Assembly: GCF_017601095.1 (NCBI RefSeq)
Contig: NZ_JAGFUX010000003.1
Coordinates: 207,910-271,909 of the forward strand
Reading direction: 5' to 3'
Length of the DNA stretch: 64,000 nt
Origin: Streptococcus suis
GTDB taxonomy: Bacteria; Bacillota; Bacilli; Lactobacillales; Streptococcaceae
Both the position numbers and the translations under genes were made by a program. The notes below the pieces were generated by a model. That model was not told the origin of the DNA. It saw nothing but the letters and a program-made list of their open reading frames with translations, and did not search any database. Below are positions 1 through 8,986 of this stretch, in pieces (positions within the stretch are counted from its first letter, which is position 1; each line of letters starts with the position of its first letter).

Positions 1-3000
1 GCGCACGCGCGGAACTGCAAATTTATAGGTCTTGGTCTTATTATCATTTGCCCAAACAGAGTAATACTCATCTGTAGTCCAGTTTACACCGTCTTCACTG
101 ACTTCAAAGTAGGCTTTCGTTATCCGACCATTTGCGCCAGTATCATTGCGTGGGTAGTATTCAATACGGTCCACTTCATAGGTCCCACCAAGGTCCATGT
201 TAATGGTCGCTGGGAAGGATACTGCTTCACCCCATTGGCTGTGGAATTGGTGACCAACTTGCTTATCAAATAATTTGTCCAAGCCCTGACCACTCTGAGG
301 TGTGATGTTGGTAGTTGACTGTATGCCTTCGATAGCATCGCTCCACGGATCTTCATTGGTTGCTACGCGCAATTCTTGGGACCAAGCTGACGCTCCTTTG
401 GCATTAACGGCACGGATTTTGAAACTATGTTCACTGCCGTAAGCGAAATCATCAAAGGTAAAGTTGGTGCCAGTAATCCCTGTAAAGAGAGTTCCATCTC
501 GTAATATATCGTATGAACTTGCCCCTTCTACCCCTGTCCATTGGAGGCGGATCGAGCTTGCTGAAATCCCTTCCTCTGGTGCAGTAAGACCAGTTGGTAT
601 CGTTGGAACTTGTAAGTCTGCCGGCACTTGAGTAACTGAATTTTGATGGACAAAGCCGTCAATCGTAACAACAACTGCTGCCTGGGTAACGTCTCGAGCT
701 GCCAACTTAATCTTCAAGAGGTCATTCATTTCCACTCGAAGATTTTGAATTTCTGCACTCTTTGGATTGTAAGTTGCCATCAATGGGTTGGCATGATAGT
801 AGAAAACATCATTGCCTGCTTCATACTCTGCCAAGCTATTTACACGTCTAAGGGGCACATTTTGATTGCCCACGCGAACAGTCACAGCATCTACATCTTC
901 TGAAACATTGACATGAAGCTCAGTTGTTTTTTCCTTGATAAATCCTGAGAAGCTACCTTCTGTTGCCCCAATTGTCAAGACTGCTCTGCCTTTTTCATTG
1001 GAATCACCAGCCTGACTGCTTATCTCAGTTTTAGCCAATTGACCCGTCTGATAGCCAACGCTCTTGCCGTCGTCTTCAAAGAGGGTGAAGCTGGAATCCC
1101 CATGCGGATAGAATTGTATCAAGCGCTTAGTCCGGTCAATCTCACCTGGATTATTGTTGGCATCAGTCATTGGAATGATGGCACCATTTCTGACAAATAC
1201 TGGAGCTTTCCAAAGCGGAGCTGCAAAGCCATTTAAGACCTGACCTCCCTTATATTTTTGACCTGAATACCAGTCAATCCACTCCTGATCCTCTCCACCT
1301 GGTAGGTAGATATTATTGCGGATGTCATCGCCATTTGCCTGCATGGCTGTATTCTTATAAACAGGTGCTACTAATAAGTTCGCCCCATACATATACTGAT
1401 ACTGAACATCCTTGCCATAGTTGATGACCTCGTCAGGGAATTCTATAAACATAGCACGCACGATTGGCTTCCCTGTTTCCCTCGCCTCGTGACCCAAGGA
1501 ATAAGCATAAGGCATAAGGGTTGATTTTTGTTTGAGGGAGATACGGTTAATATCGGTTGTTCGATCATCAAAAGAGAATGGTGTTTTTGGTTTCGCACCC
1601 CAGCCATCCATGTTCATCAAGATGGAAGTGAATATTTTCCATTGGTAATCACGGGCATTGATAATCGGATCTGCACCACCAAATATTCCATCCATATCCG
1701 AACCAATGTTTGGATTTCCTGACAAGCCTAAGCCAATATAGGTCGGAATGTGGAAACGAATGTACTCCCATTCCCCACCAGACTGGTCACCACTCCAAAT
1801 GGCCGCACTCCGCTGAGTACCGCCCCAACCATCCAAGGTGACGATAAATGGACGAGCCTGCTCAGCGCCACTTCCCTGGGTAATACGTTTGGCACCTTCG
1901 TCAATCCCGTTCAAGCCAAAGGAATAACCAGGACCAACCCAGGCAACGTCTGTCTTAATTGCCCGAATCCCTGCATCCGTTACTTCCTTATCGATATCAC
2001 GATGAAGAACAACTTCCTTACTTGGATTGGTATCAACAAGGTCTGACTGAGTCCAAAGACCAACTTGAATACCTTTTGATTTGGCATAGTCCACAAATTT
2101 TTTCAAATTGGCAATATTGCCATCCAGACTATCTGTTTGGCCATAACCTGCACCATAGCCATCGTTTGGCAGGAACCAGGCAAGCGGCATATTCTGCTCT
2201 TCATAGCGATCGATAACAGCCTTGGCTGAGAAAGGATAGCTAGTGCCTTCTCCATTTAATGTTTCCTTGACTGCATTTGGCCGATCGGCTTCTGGCAAAT
2301 GTTGTGGCTGGTATTCACGATACCACTTATCCCCCAGCTTTATGGCTCCACGTGTTCCTTCAGCGACTTCCACCCAGTAATCTCGGTTGTAGGCATTTAA
2401 GTGTCCCAGGTAAAGAGCATATTCAGGCAAAACAACTGGTGCTCCTGTCAATTCCTGGTAGTCTTTGATAATGGCAGTTGGACTGCTATTGATGAAGAAA
2501 TAGGCATCAAAGCGCCCTTCAAGGTGCTTGGCCTCAACCTGGTCTGACTGTTCCGTTCCAAAATCATAGAAACCACGTTGGAAGGTGTTACGTAAAACAC
2601 CGTAGCCATTTGTGGACCAGTAGAATGGACTTGGTGAAGCTACCCCACCATCAACCCAGTTGTTTTCGTTGACAATATTAATCTTTTGGCCCTTATGACT
2701 AAAGCGTCCATTCTGCATGCCTCCACCAAAGAAGAACTCATTTTCATCCTGGCTCAATACTTGACTAGTCTGTGTTGGAGTGATTTGGACAGGTAAAACT
2801 TCCTTAGTAACGTATTTGTTGGCAAGTCGGTCAAAAACGGACATGCGAGCCGTTGCCTTATCAAAGACAATCCAGATTTTTTCTGTTTCAAGAATGTAAC
2901 GATTTTCTTCCTCTAGCATCCGACCAACCTGTTGATAGTCTTGACGATAGGCTTCCAAAGATTTCACCGTAATAGTCGCAGGGCGGTCTTCCCGACTTGG

Positions 3001-3630
3001 TGCTGGATGCTCTAGGAAATCACCAGTTTTATCAATATAATAACGGAAAACATGGTCGTTATAGAGGCTGACCTGAGCTTGTTCACCTGTTTGGTAGCGA
3101 ATGGTCGCGATACCATTATCAAAAGTCAATCCTGTGATGGCACCAACTGCAGAAGCTGGTTTTGAAAAACTAGCATCCGCTTGATGACTGGGCAGTTCTG
3201 TAGTTGGAGAAGGACTAACTGCAGCAGGCTGATTCGCAGGGGAAAACTCCATACGCTCAACTGCAGAGTCACTTTCAAAATTGTCTGAACCAACTATAGA
3301 GTTCTCTGACAAAACAGGTACCTCTGATTCTATGGATTCAGTTCCTTCAGCAACTTCTCCAGTTTCTCCTTCTAGGTTTGCTACTGGCGAACTGTCCGTT
3401 CCTACTCCACCGACTTCTTCAGCAACTTCGCCCACTATCGACTCTCCTGAAGCCTCCTCAGGAGATAATTGGTTACTGATAGTATCATCTAACTCAAGGC
3501 CCGTCTCTGCCAAAACTGACTGACCACCGAACAGACTACAACCAATCGCGACAGAAGCCACACCAACAGCTAGACGCCGAATCGAAAAACGATAGCGCTT
3601 ATCAAAAAGATATTTGGATTGTTTATTCAT
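1..3630 (-). CDS. Surface-exported GH31 glycoside hydrolase with FN3 and F5/8C (CBM32-like) modules, 3' end outside window
   Basis: The 1210 codons seen begin at an ATG behind a strong GAGGAGGAACAA ribosome site. The N-terminus carries a YSIRK-like signal (FSIRRLAVGVASVAIG, about residues 15-30) with cleavage probably after VLA. A low-complexity Glu/Ser/Pro stretch runs to about residue 130. A GH31 N-terminal beta domain follows (about 135-400), then the catalytic barrel. The likely nucleophile is Asp561 in IKTDVAWVG and the likely acid/base is Asp615 in WSGDQSGGEW; the 54-residue spacing suits GH31. An FN3 domain (about 1010-1095) and a discoidin/F5-8C domain (from about 1105: GQGLDKLFDKQVGHQFHSQW, then DLGGTYEVDRIEYYPR) follow. 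A sortase motif would lie beyond the window. The nucleophile context recalls the alpha-N-acetylgalactosaminidase branch of GH31; that substrate is inference. It probably trims host glycans at the cell surface. Confidence 0.88.
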   Translation of the reverse strand, partial: MNKQSKYLFDKRYRFSIRRLAVGVASVAIGCSLFGGQSVLAETGLELDDTISNQLSPEEASGESIVGEVAEEVGGVGTDSSPVANLEGETGEVAEGTESIESEVPVLSENSIVGSDNFESDSAVERMEFSPANQPAAVSPSPTTELPSHQADASFSKPASAVGAITGLTFDNGIATIRYQTGEQAQVSLYNDHVFRYYIDKTGDFLEHPAPSREDRPATITVKSLEAYRQDYQQVGRMLEEENRYILETEKIWIVFDKATARMSVFDRLANKYVTKEVLPVQITPTQTSQVLSQDENEFFFGGGMQNGRFSHKGQKINIVNENNWVDGGVASPSPFYWSTNGYGVLRNTFQRGFYDFGTEQSDQVEAKHLEGRFDAYFFINSSPTAIIKDYQELTGAPVVLPEYALYLGHLNAYNRDYWVEVAEGTRGAIKLGDKWYREYQPQHLPEADRPNAVKETLNGEGTSYPFSAKAVIDRYEEQNMPLAWFLPNDGYGAGYGQTDSLDGNIANLKKFVDYAKSKGIQVGLWTQSDLVDTNPSKEVVLHRDIDKEVTDAGIRAIKTDVAWVGPGYSFGLNGIDEGAKRITQGSGAEQARPFIVTLDGWGGTQRSAAIWSGDQSGGEWEYIRFHIPTYIGLGLSGNPNIGSDMDGIFGGADPIINARDYQWKIFTSILMNMDGWGAKPKTPFSFDDRTTDINRISLKQKSTLMPYAYSLGHEARETGKPIVRAMFIEFPDEVINYGKDVQYQYMYGANLLVAPVYKNTAMQANGDDIRNNIYLPGGEDQEWIDWYSGQKYKGGQVLNGFAAPLWKAPVFVRNGAIIPMTDANNNPGEIDRTKRLIQFYPHGDSSFTLFEDDGKSVGYQTGQLAKTEISSQAGDSNEKGRAVLTIGATEGSFSGFIKEKTTELHVNVSEDVDAVTVRVGNQNVPLRRVNSLAEYEAGNDVFYYHANPLMATYNPKSAEIQNLRVEMNDLLKIKLAARDVTQAAVVVTIDGFVHQNSVTQVPADLQVPTIPTGLTAPEEGISASSIRLQWTGVEGASSYDILRDGTLFTGITGTNFTFDDFAYGSEHSFKIRAVNAKGASAWSQELRVATNEDPWSDAIEGIQSTTNITPQSGQGLDKLFDKQVGHQFHSQWGEAVSFPATINMDLGGTYEVDRIEYYPRNDTGANGRITKAYFEVSEDGVNWTTDEYYSVWANDNKTKTYKFAVPRVR

Positions 3631-3674
3631 TTGTTCCTCCTCATTTGAAAAATGTGTAGAATTCTCTCAATCAT

Positions 3675-3703
3675 ACTATACTAAATTTTTACAATTTATT
3701 CAA
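3675..3703 (-). promoter_or_regulatory. Promoter of the GH31 surface protein gene
   Basis: Reading the minus strand, a TTGAAT -35 box (3698-3703) is followed after exactly 17 bp by a TATAGT -10 box (3675-3680). It lies about 45 bp upstream of the start codon. No cre or GntR-like palindrome was seen here. Confidence 0.6.
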
Positions 3704-3763
3704 TATATGTATATATTTTTTACAAAAGATTTCATCATCTTTTATCAAGCAATCTAAATTAGT

Positions 3764-3800
3764 AAAAAACTCTGTCTATATAAGTAAACAGAGCCTTTTT
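3764..3800. terminator. Bidirectional hairpin terminator between the GH31 promoter and the tandem duplication
   Basis: CTCTGT (3770-3775) pairs with ACAGAG (3788-3793) around a 12-base loop. It is flanked by six A on one side and five T on the other, so it could stop transcription in either direction. It separates the decayed duplicated region from the GH31 promoter. Confidence 0.5.
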
Positions 3801-3837
3801 GAAAATAGATGACAAGCTGATACAAGCAGACCTCCTT

Positions 3838-4291
3838 ATTATCAAAAGAGAGCTTCTAAACGAGCATGAGAAAGCGAAAGCCTTTATTGAACTTTTCAAC
3901 CCAATCCTAGTGATCCAAATGCGATGTTCAGGGGTGGAGTAAAAGCAAGCGAACACTAATCCCAGAACTGCTTCTCAACTTTCCTGTCAACTCTAGCACA
4001 TTGATAGACTAGAGTGTCTAGCAATCAGGTCTGTTATTAACTGAATCCTCATTTTTACCTCGACATTATCAAAAGAGAGCTTCTAAACGAGCATGAGAAT
4101 GCGAAAGCCTTTATTGAACTTTTCAACCCAATCCTAGTGATCCAAATGCGATGTTCAGGGGTGGAGTAAAAGCAAGCGAACACTAATCCCAGAACTGCTT
4201 CTCAACTTTCCTGTCAACTCTAGCACATTGATAGACTAGAGTGTCTAGCAATCAGGTCTGTTATTAACGGAATCCTCATTTTTACCTCGAC
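3838..4291. repeat. 227 bp tandem direct duplication (two copies)
   Basis: Copy 1 (3838-4064) and copy 2 (4065-4291) abut directly and I found only two differences by eye (gagaaagcg/gagaatgcg and aactgaa/aacggaa). Each copy holds a short plus-strand stretch reading KRELLNEHEKAKAFIELFNP and, one frame over, NPSDPNAMFRGGVKASEH before a stop. That is what a frameshifted gene tail would look like. Each copy also has an inverted CTCTAG/CTAGAG pair. The whole 3631-4357 gap has no intact gene. The near identity suggests a recent duplication. I do not recognise the source. Confidence 0.85.
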
Positions 4292-4312
4292 CAATCGACT
4301 TCTTGTCAAATC

Positions 4313-4343
4313 AAAAAAAAAACACCTGAGGCAAGCCCAGGCG
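4313..4343 (-). terminator. Rho-independent terminator of gpmA
   Basis: In the minus-strand RNA, CGCCUGGG pairs with CCUCAGGUG (8 pairs counting G-U) around a CUUG-like loop, followed by about ten U. It sits 14 bp after the gpmA stop. Confidence 0.85.
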
Positions 4344-4357
4344 TTTCTTACTAACGT

Positions 4358-5044
4358 TTATAGGTAATATTCTTTTACAATGTTCAAGTTTTCATCCAAT
4401 TCGAAAACAAGTGGTGGGAAGTTTGGAATTTCCACATCCATGATTTCGTCATCAGACAAGCCTTTGATGTGTTTTACAAGGGCACGGATGGAGTTACCGT
4501 GTGCACCTACAAACACGTTTTTGCCGTCTTTCAAAGCTGGAGCAATTTTATCTTCCCAGAATGGAAGAGCACGCTCAAGCGTTACTTTCAAGTTTTCAGC
4601 ATCTGGAATAACTGCTGAGTCAAGGTGAGCGTAACGACGGTCAGTGTGTGCTGAGTGCTCATCGTCTTTTGCCATATCTGGAGGCAATACATCGTATGAA
4701 CGACGCCAGATGTGAACTTGCTCATCACCGAATTGTTCTGCAGCTTCTGCCTTGTTTTTACCTGTCAAACCACCGTAGTGACGCTCGTTCAAGCGCCATG
4801 ATTTTTCAACTGGTACCCACAATTGGTCCGCAGACTCAAGTGCCAAGTTCGTTGTTTTAATCGCACGTTTCAAAACTGATGTGAAAGCAAGGTCAAACTC
4901 GATACCTGCTTCTTTGATCAATTTACCAGCGTCGATCGCTTGTTGTGTACCTTTGTCAGACAAATCAACATCAGCCCAACCAGTGAAAAGGTTAGCTTTG
5001 TTCCATTCAGACTCACCGTGGCGAGCAAAAACCAATTTTACCAT
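4358..5044 (-). CDS. gpmA: 2,3-bisphosphoglycerate-dependent phosphoglycerate mutase
   Basis: This glycolytic enzyme interconverts 3-phosphoglycerate and 2-phosphoglycerate in the cytosol. The 228-residue protein has the histidine-phosphatase signature RHGES at residues 8-12, with His9 the phosphorylated residue, and the second catalytic His in VGAHGNSI at about residue 182. The length is that of the bacterial dPGM family. The gene is monocistronic: its own terminator follows and a divergent promoter for the thiolase gene lies upstream. The ribosome site AAGGAGAA sits 9-10 bases before the ATG. Confidence 0.97.
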   Translation of the reverse strand: MVKLVFARHGESEWNKANLFTGWADVDLSDKGTQQAIDAGKLIKEAGIEFDLAFTSVLKRAIKTTNLALESADQLWVPVEKSWRLNERHYGGLTGKNKAEAAEQFGDEQVHIWRRSYDVLPPDMAKDDEHSAHTDRRYAHLDSAVIPDAENLKVTLERALPFWEDKIAPALKDGKNVFVGAHGNSIRALVKHIKGLSDDEIMDVEIPNFPPLVFELDENLNIVKEYYL

Positions 5045-5192
5045 TAATGGATTCTCCTTTTTATTTTGAGGTTTCCCTCTGTTACCTTTCTATTTTACAC
5101 AAATTTCAAGAAAAAGGCTAGTCTTTCCCATTTCTGATTACGCTTACATGTTCTTCACGCCAAAATCAGCCCTGAGACTGATTTTTATTTCC

Positions 5193-5219
5193 TTGTTTTT
5201 GCCAAAAAAATGGTATAAT
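5193..5219 (+). promoter_or_regulatory. Promoter of the mevalonate cluster (thiolase gene)
   Basis: TATAAT at 5214-5219 is preceded by TGG, an extended -10. A weak TTGTTT lies 15 bp further upstream. The start codon is 50 bp downstream. Confidence 0.6.
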
Positions 5220-5268
5220 GAATGAAAGAAATTTGGAAATATTTCCTAGTCTATTGTTAGGAGTACCC

Positions 5269-6453
5269 ATGAAAAAAGTTGCTATCGTCTCAGCCTACCG
5301 ATCTGCAATCGGTAGTTTTGGAGGCAGTCTCAAGGACATTGACATCGCTGATTTAGGTGCACAAGTCCTTGAACACGCACTCAATACCAAACACATACCA
5401 AATGAAGACATTGACGAAGTGATTTTCGGCAATGTCCTTTCAGCTGGTCATGGGCAAAATATTGCCCGTCAAATCGCCCTAAAAGCTGGTCTTCCAGAAA
5501 CCACTTCTGCCTACTGTGTCAATAAGGTTTGCGGATCAGGTCTCAAATCAGTCCTCCTAGCTGCCCAATCCATCATGCTAGGTGACAACGATGTCGTTGT
5601 TGCTGGAGGCATTGAAATCATGAGCCAGGCCGCCTACCTCTCCAAATCCAGCCGATTTGGCAGTAAGTTTGGTCATATTACTCTAGAAGATTCCATGTTG
5701 ACAGATGGTCTGACAGACGCCTTCAATGACTACCACATGGGCATTACAGCTGAAAATGTGGCTGAGCGCTATCAAATCAGTCGTGAAGCCCAAGACGCCT
5801 TTGCATACGCTAGCCAAGAAAAAGCTGCAAAAGCGATTGCTGATGATAGATTTGTTGATGAAATTGTTCCGATTAAGCTAAAAAATCGGAAGGGTGAAAC
5901 TATTTTTGCCACAGATGAGTACCCTCGTCTAACACCTCTTGAAAAATTAGCGACCTTACGGCCTTCTTTCAAAAAAGACGGAACGGTCACTGCTGCCAAC
6001 GCTTCTGGTCTCAATGACGGATGTGCAGTCCTTGTGCTTATGTCTGAGGACAAGGCTAAAGAGCTAAATATCACACCACTTGCCCATATCGAAAGCTATG
6101 CTACAAGTGGTCTAGATCCGGCTTTCATGGGAATGGGGTCAGTAACTGCAAGCCAAAAGGCACTTCAAAAGATTGGTAAAACTGTTGAAGACATTGACTT
6201 ATTCGAACTAAACGAAGCCTTTGCAGCCCAGTCTATTCCAGTTGTTGACCAATTAGGAATTGACCCTGCCAAGGTCAATGTCAACGGCGGTGCCATTGCA
6301 CTAGGTCATCCAATTGGAGCTAGCGGCAGTCGAATCTTGGTCAGTCTGATCCATGAACTCAACAAGCAAAACAAAGAGATGGGGCTTTGTGCCCTCTGTA
6401 TCGGAGGCGGTCAAGGTATTTCCCTTATCGTTTCCAATGCACAAAAACCTTAA
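5269..6453 (+). CDS. Acetyl-CoA C-acetyltransferase (biosynthetic thiolase)
   Basis: It condenses two acetyl-CoA to acetoacetyl-CoA, the entry step of the mevalonate route. The 394 residues match thiolase II length. The acyl-carrying Cys88 lies in NKVCGSGLKS, His347 in GHPIGASG and the proton-donor Cys377 in CIGGGQG, the three expected catalytic positions. The ATG at 5269 is chosen because TTAGGAG lies 5 bases before it; an upstream in-frame ATG at 5218 overlaps the -10 box and has no ribosome site. mvaS follows 28 bp downstream, which fixes the pathway assignment; a role in fatty-acid or butanoate metabolism is less likely. Confidence 0.95.
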   Translation: MKKVAIVSAYRSAIGSFGGSLKDIDIADLGAQVLEHALNTKHIPNEDIDEVIFGNVLSAGHGQNIARQIALKAGLPETTSAYCVNKVCGSGLKSVLLAAQSIMLGDNDVVVAGGIEIMSQAAYLSKSSRFGSKFGHITLEDSMLTDGLTDAFNDYHMGITAENVAERYQISREAQDAFAYASQEKAAKAIADDRFVDEIVPIKLKNRKGETIFATDEYPRLTPLEKLATLRPSFKKDGTVTAANASGLNDGCAVLVLMSEDKAKELNITPLAHIESYATSGLDPAFMGMGSVTASQKALQKIGKTVEDIDLFELNEAFAAQSIPVVDQLGIDPAKVNVNGGAIALGHPIGASGSRILVSLIHELNKQNKEMGLCALCIGGGQGISLIVSNAQKP

Positions 6454-6481
6454 ACAATCATTTGTAAACAAAGGATAAAGT

Positions 6482-7636
6482 ATGAACATCGGTATTGATA
6501 AAATCGGCTTTGCGGCACCCGATTATGTTTTAGATTTGGCTGATTTAGCCCTAGCCCGCAACATTGACCCCAATAAATACAAAATCGGACTTCTCCAGTC
6601 AGAAATGGCTGTTGCACCCGTCACGCAAGACATTGTCTCACTAGGAGCTCAAGCTGCTGCAGCTATCTTGACAGAAGAAGACAAACAAACTATTGACATG
6701 GTCATCGTCGGAACTGAGTCAAGCGTAGACCAGAGCAAGGCCGCTGCTGTATCTATTCATGGTTTATTAGGCATCCAGCCCTTTGCTCGCTCCATCGAGA
6801 TGAAGGAAGCCTGCTACGGAGCCACAGCTGGACTTAGTTTAGCCAAGAGCCACATCGCTCAATTTCCAGACTCAAAAGTTCTGGTCATCGCTAGTGATAT
6901 TGCAAAGTATGGAGTCGCTTCTGGCGGTGAACCTACCCAAGGTGCTGGTGCAGTTGCCATGTTGGTAACTGCAAACCCACGAATTTTAGTCCTCAACAAT
7001 GATAATGTCTGCCAGACACGTGACATCTATGACTTCTGGCGACCAAACTATGACAAGTATCCTCGCGTTGATGGCCGCTTCTCAACAAAACAGTACACTG
7101 ACTGCCTGACCACAACCTTTGATTATTACCAACAAAAAACGGGTAAGTCGCTTGACGATTTTGCAGCCATGTGCTTGCACATTCCTTTCTCTAAACAAGG
7201 TCTCAAAGGTCTGCAAGCCATTACTAAAGATGAAAAGACCCTCAACCGTTTGATAGAACGCTTCCAAGAAGCCATCGTCTATAACAAGATTGTCGGCAAC
7301 ATCTACACAGGCTCCATCTTCCTCTCTCTCCTTTCCCTTTTGGAAAATAGCAGAGCGCTTGAGGCAGGGAATCAAATCCTATTTTATAGCTATGGTAGTG
7401 GTGCTGTCTGTGAAATTTTCAGTGGTCAGCTGGTAGAAGGATTCCAAAATCAGTTGGAAGAAAACCGCTTAGAAAACCTCAACCAGCGCACCAAACTCAG
7501 TGTCGAGGAATACGAACGCATCTTCTTTGAAGAAGTTTCTCTTGATGAAACAGGCACTTCAGTTGATCTCCCAACAGATCCAGCACCTTTCGCCCTCATT
7601 CAAGTAGACCAACACAAACGGATTTATCGTAAATAA
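6482..7636 (+). CDS. mvaS: Hydroxymethylglutaryl-CoA synthase
   Basis: It joins acetyl-CoA and acetoacetyl-CoA to HMG-CoA, the second mevalonate step. The 384 residues carry the nucleophilic Cys111 in EMKEACYGATAGL, the same number as in the staphylococcal enzyme. The region around HIPFSKQG supplies the conserved His, and YSYGSGAV the C-terminal glycine motif. A ribosome site AAAGGATAAAG precedes the ATG. It is co-directional with the thiolase gene 28 bp upstream and with mvaA, though a strong hairpin lies between it and mvaA. Confidence 0.97.
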   Translation: MNIGIDKIGFAAPDYVLDLADLALARNIDPNKYKIGLLQSEMAVAPVTQDIVSLGAQAAAAILTEEDKQTIDMVIVGTESSVDQSKAAAVSIHGLLGIQPFARSIEMKEACYGATAGLSLAKSHIAQFPDSKVLVIASDIAKYGVASGGEPTQGAGAVAMLVTANPRILVLNNDNVCQTRDIYDFWRPNYDKYPRVDGRFSTKQYTDCLTTTFDYYQQKTGKSLDDFAAMCLHIPFSKQGLKGLQAITKDEKTLNRLIERFQEAIVYNKIVGNIYTGSIFLSLLSLLENSRALEAGNQILFYSYGSGAVCEIFSGQLVEGFQNQLEENRLENLNQRTKLSVEEYERIFFEEVSLDETGTSVDLPTDPAPFALIQVDQHKRIYRK

Positions 7637-7647
7637 AAGCCAAAACG

Positions 7648-7684
7648 GCGCCCTTTGGCTCTCAACCAAGGGCGCTTTTCTTTA
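7648..7684 (+). terminator. Strong hairpin between mvaS and mvaA
   Basis: GCGCCCTTTGG and CCAAGGGCGC (7648-7675) form a roughly ten-pair stem followed by TTTTCTTT. It looks like an intrinsic terminator inside the cluster and could lower mvaA transcription relative to mvaS. The mvaA ribosome site (AGAGGAAACC) comes directly after it. Confidence 0.75.
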
Positions 7685-7704
7685 GAAATTAGAAAGAGGA
7701 AACC

Positions 7705-8976
7705 ATGGCACAATTCTCAGGATTCTATAAAAAATCACGCCAAGAGCGAATTGACATCCTCCACCAAAACAAACCTCTGTCAGAAACGAGCTTGGACATT
7801 CTTCATCATGACGCCAATATTCCTGAATCCATTGCAGGCAAGATGGCTGAGAACCATCTGGGAACCTTTGCCCTCCCCTTCTCAGTTCTACCTGAACTTC
7901 TTGTGGATGATCAGATTTACTCCGTTCCTATGGTAACAGAAGAGCCATCTGTGATTGCAGCTGCTTCGTTCGGAGCAAAAATCATTGCTCGGTCTGGCGG
8001 TTTTACAACCACCATCCACAACCGCATCATGATTGGGCAGGTAGCACTTTTTGATGTTCCTGACCATAGCAGAGCAAGACAGGTCATTCTCGACCAAAAA
8101 GCTCGTATTTTAGAAGCTGCCAATCAAGCCCATCCATCTATTGTGAAACGCGGAGGTGGCGCTCGTAACCTGACTGTGGAAAGTAAGGATGAGTTTCTGA
8201 TTGTCTATCTTCAGGTGGATGTCCAAGAAGCCATGGGTGCTAATATTCTTAATAACATGCTTGAAGCCATTAAGGATGACTTGGAAGAACTCAGTCAAGG
8301 ACAAGCCTTGATGGGGATTCTGTCCAACTATGCGACCGAATCTCTGGTCACTGCCCAGTGTCGTCTTTCCATCTCCAGCCTTGCAACTAGCTCGGCTATT
8401 GCCCAAGAAACTGCACAAAAAATTGCCCTGGCTAGCAAGCTGGCCCAGGTGGACCCTTATCGAGCAGCTACCCATAACAAGGGGATTTTTAACGGTATCG
8501 ATGCCGTGGTGATTGCGACTGGAAATGACTGGCGGGCAGTTGAGGCCGGCGCACATGCTTTTGCGAGTCGTGATGGGTATTACAAAGGACTCTCTACATG
8601 GTCTATCGATAGGGAGCACTTGGTCGGCTCCATCACCCTGCCTCTTCCTATCGCCACAGTAGGTGGCTCGATTGGGCTCAATCCCAAGGTGGCAGTTGCT
8701 TTTGACCTGCTCAAGCAGCCCAAGGCCCGCCAATTAGCCTCCATCATCGCTTCAGTTGGTCTCTGTCAAAACTTTGCAGCCCTGCGTGCCCTAGTCACCT
8801 CTGGCATTCAGGCGGGACACATGAAACTCCATGCCAAATCGCTTGCCCTCCTTGCTGGCGCAGAGGAGCAGGAAGTGGACCAACTGGCCCAGCTCTTGCG
8901 TCAGGAAAAACACAGCAACCTTGAAACTGCACAAAAACTATTGGAAATTTTGAGACAACATAAAAAGGAGGGATAA
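7705..8976 (+). CDS. mvaA: Hydroxymethylglutaryl-CoA reductase, class II
   Basis: It reduces HMG-CoA to mevalonate. The 423-residue length and the motifs ENHLGTFALPF (substrate loop), EAMGANILNNM (nucleotide-binding region), ATHNKGIFNGID (catalytic Lys) and GNDWRAVEAGAHAFA place it in the bacterial class II enzymes. The ATG at 7705 follows AGAGGAAACC. It is third in the thiolase-mvaS-mvaA cluster but lies behind an internal terminator-like hairpin, so it may depend on read-through. The lower pathway genes (mvk, mvaD, mvaK2, fni) are not in this window. Confidence 0.97.
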   Translation: MAQFSGFYKKSRQERIDILHQNKPLSETSLDILHHDANIPESIAGKMAENHLGTFALPFSVLPELLVDDQIYSVPMVTEEPSVIAAASFGAKIIARSGGFTTTIHNRIMIGQVALFDVPDHSRARQVILDQKARILEAANQAHPSIVKRGGGARNLTVESKDEFLIVYLQVDVQEAMGANILNNMLEAIKDDLEELSQGQALMGILSNYATESLVTAQCRLSISSLATSSAIAQETAQKIALASKLAQVDPYRAATHNKGIFNGIDAVVIATGNDWRAVEAGAHAFASRDGYYKGLSTWSIDREHLVGSITLPLPIATVGGSIGLNPKVAVAFDLLKQPKARQLASIIASVGLCQNFAALRALVTSGIQAGHMKLHAKSLALLAGAEEQEVDQLAQLLRQEKHSNLETAQKLLEILRQHKKEG

Positions 8977-8986
8977 CCTCTTTTTT
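8962..8986. terminator. Bidirectional terminator shared by mvaA and the convergent GNAT gene
   Basis: AAAAAGGAGG and CCTCTTTTTT form a ten-pair stem with one mismatch and a five-base loop. The hairpin overlaps both stop codons (8974-8976 plus strand, 8985-8987 minus strand). Confidence 0.7.

Noticed and set aside
3759..3956. 65-codon minus-strand frame in the duplicated region
   Set aside because: No ribosome site; it crosses the terminator hairpin and covers only one of the two repeat copies.
3838..4291. Insertion sequence
   Set aside because: No transposase, no terminal inverted repeats and no target-site duplication; the structure is a simple tandem duplication.
5161..5190. AAATCAG/CTGATTT hairpin as a terminator before the thiolase gene
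   Set aside because: The stem is short and AT-rich, and it lies just upstream of the thiolase promoter with no gene to end on the plus strand.
8110..8733. 207-codon minus-strand frame inside mvaA
   Set aside because: It is antisense to a well-conserved enzyme gene, lacks a ribosome site and its translation resembles no protein family.
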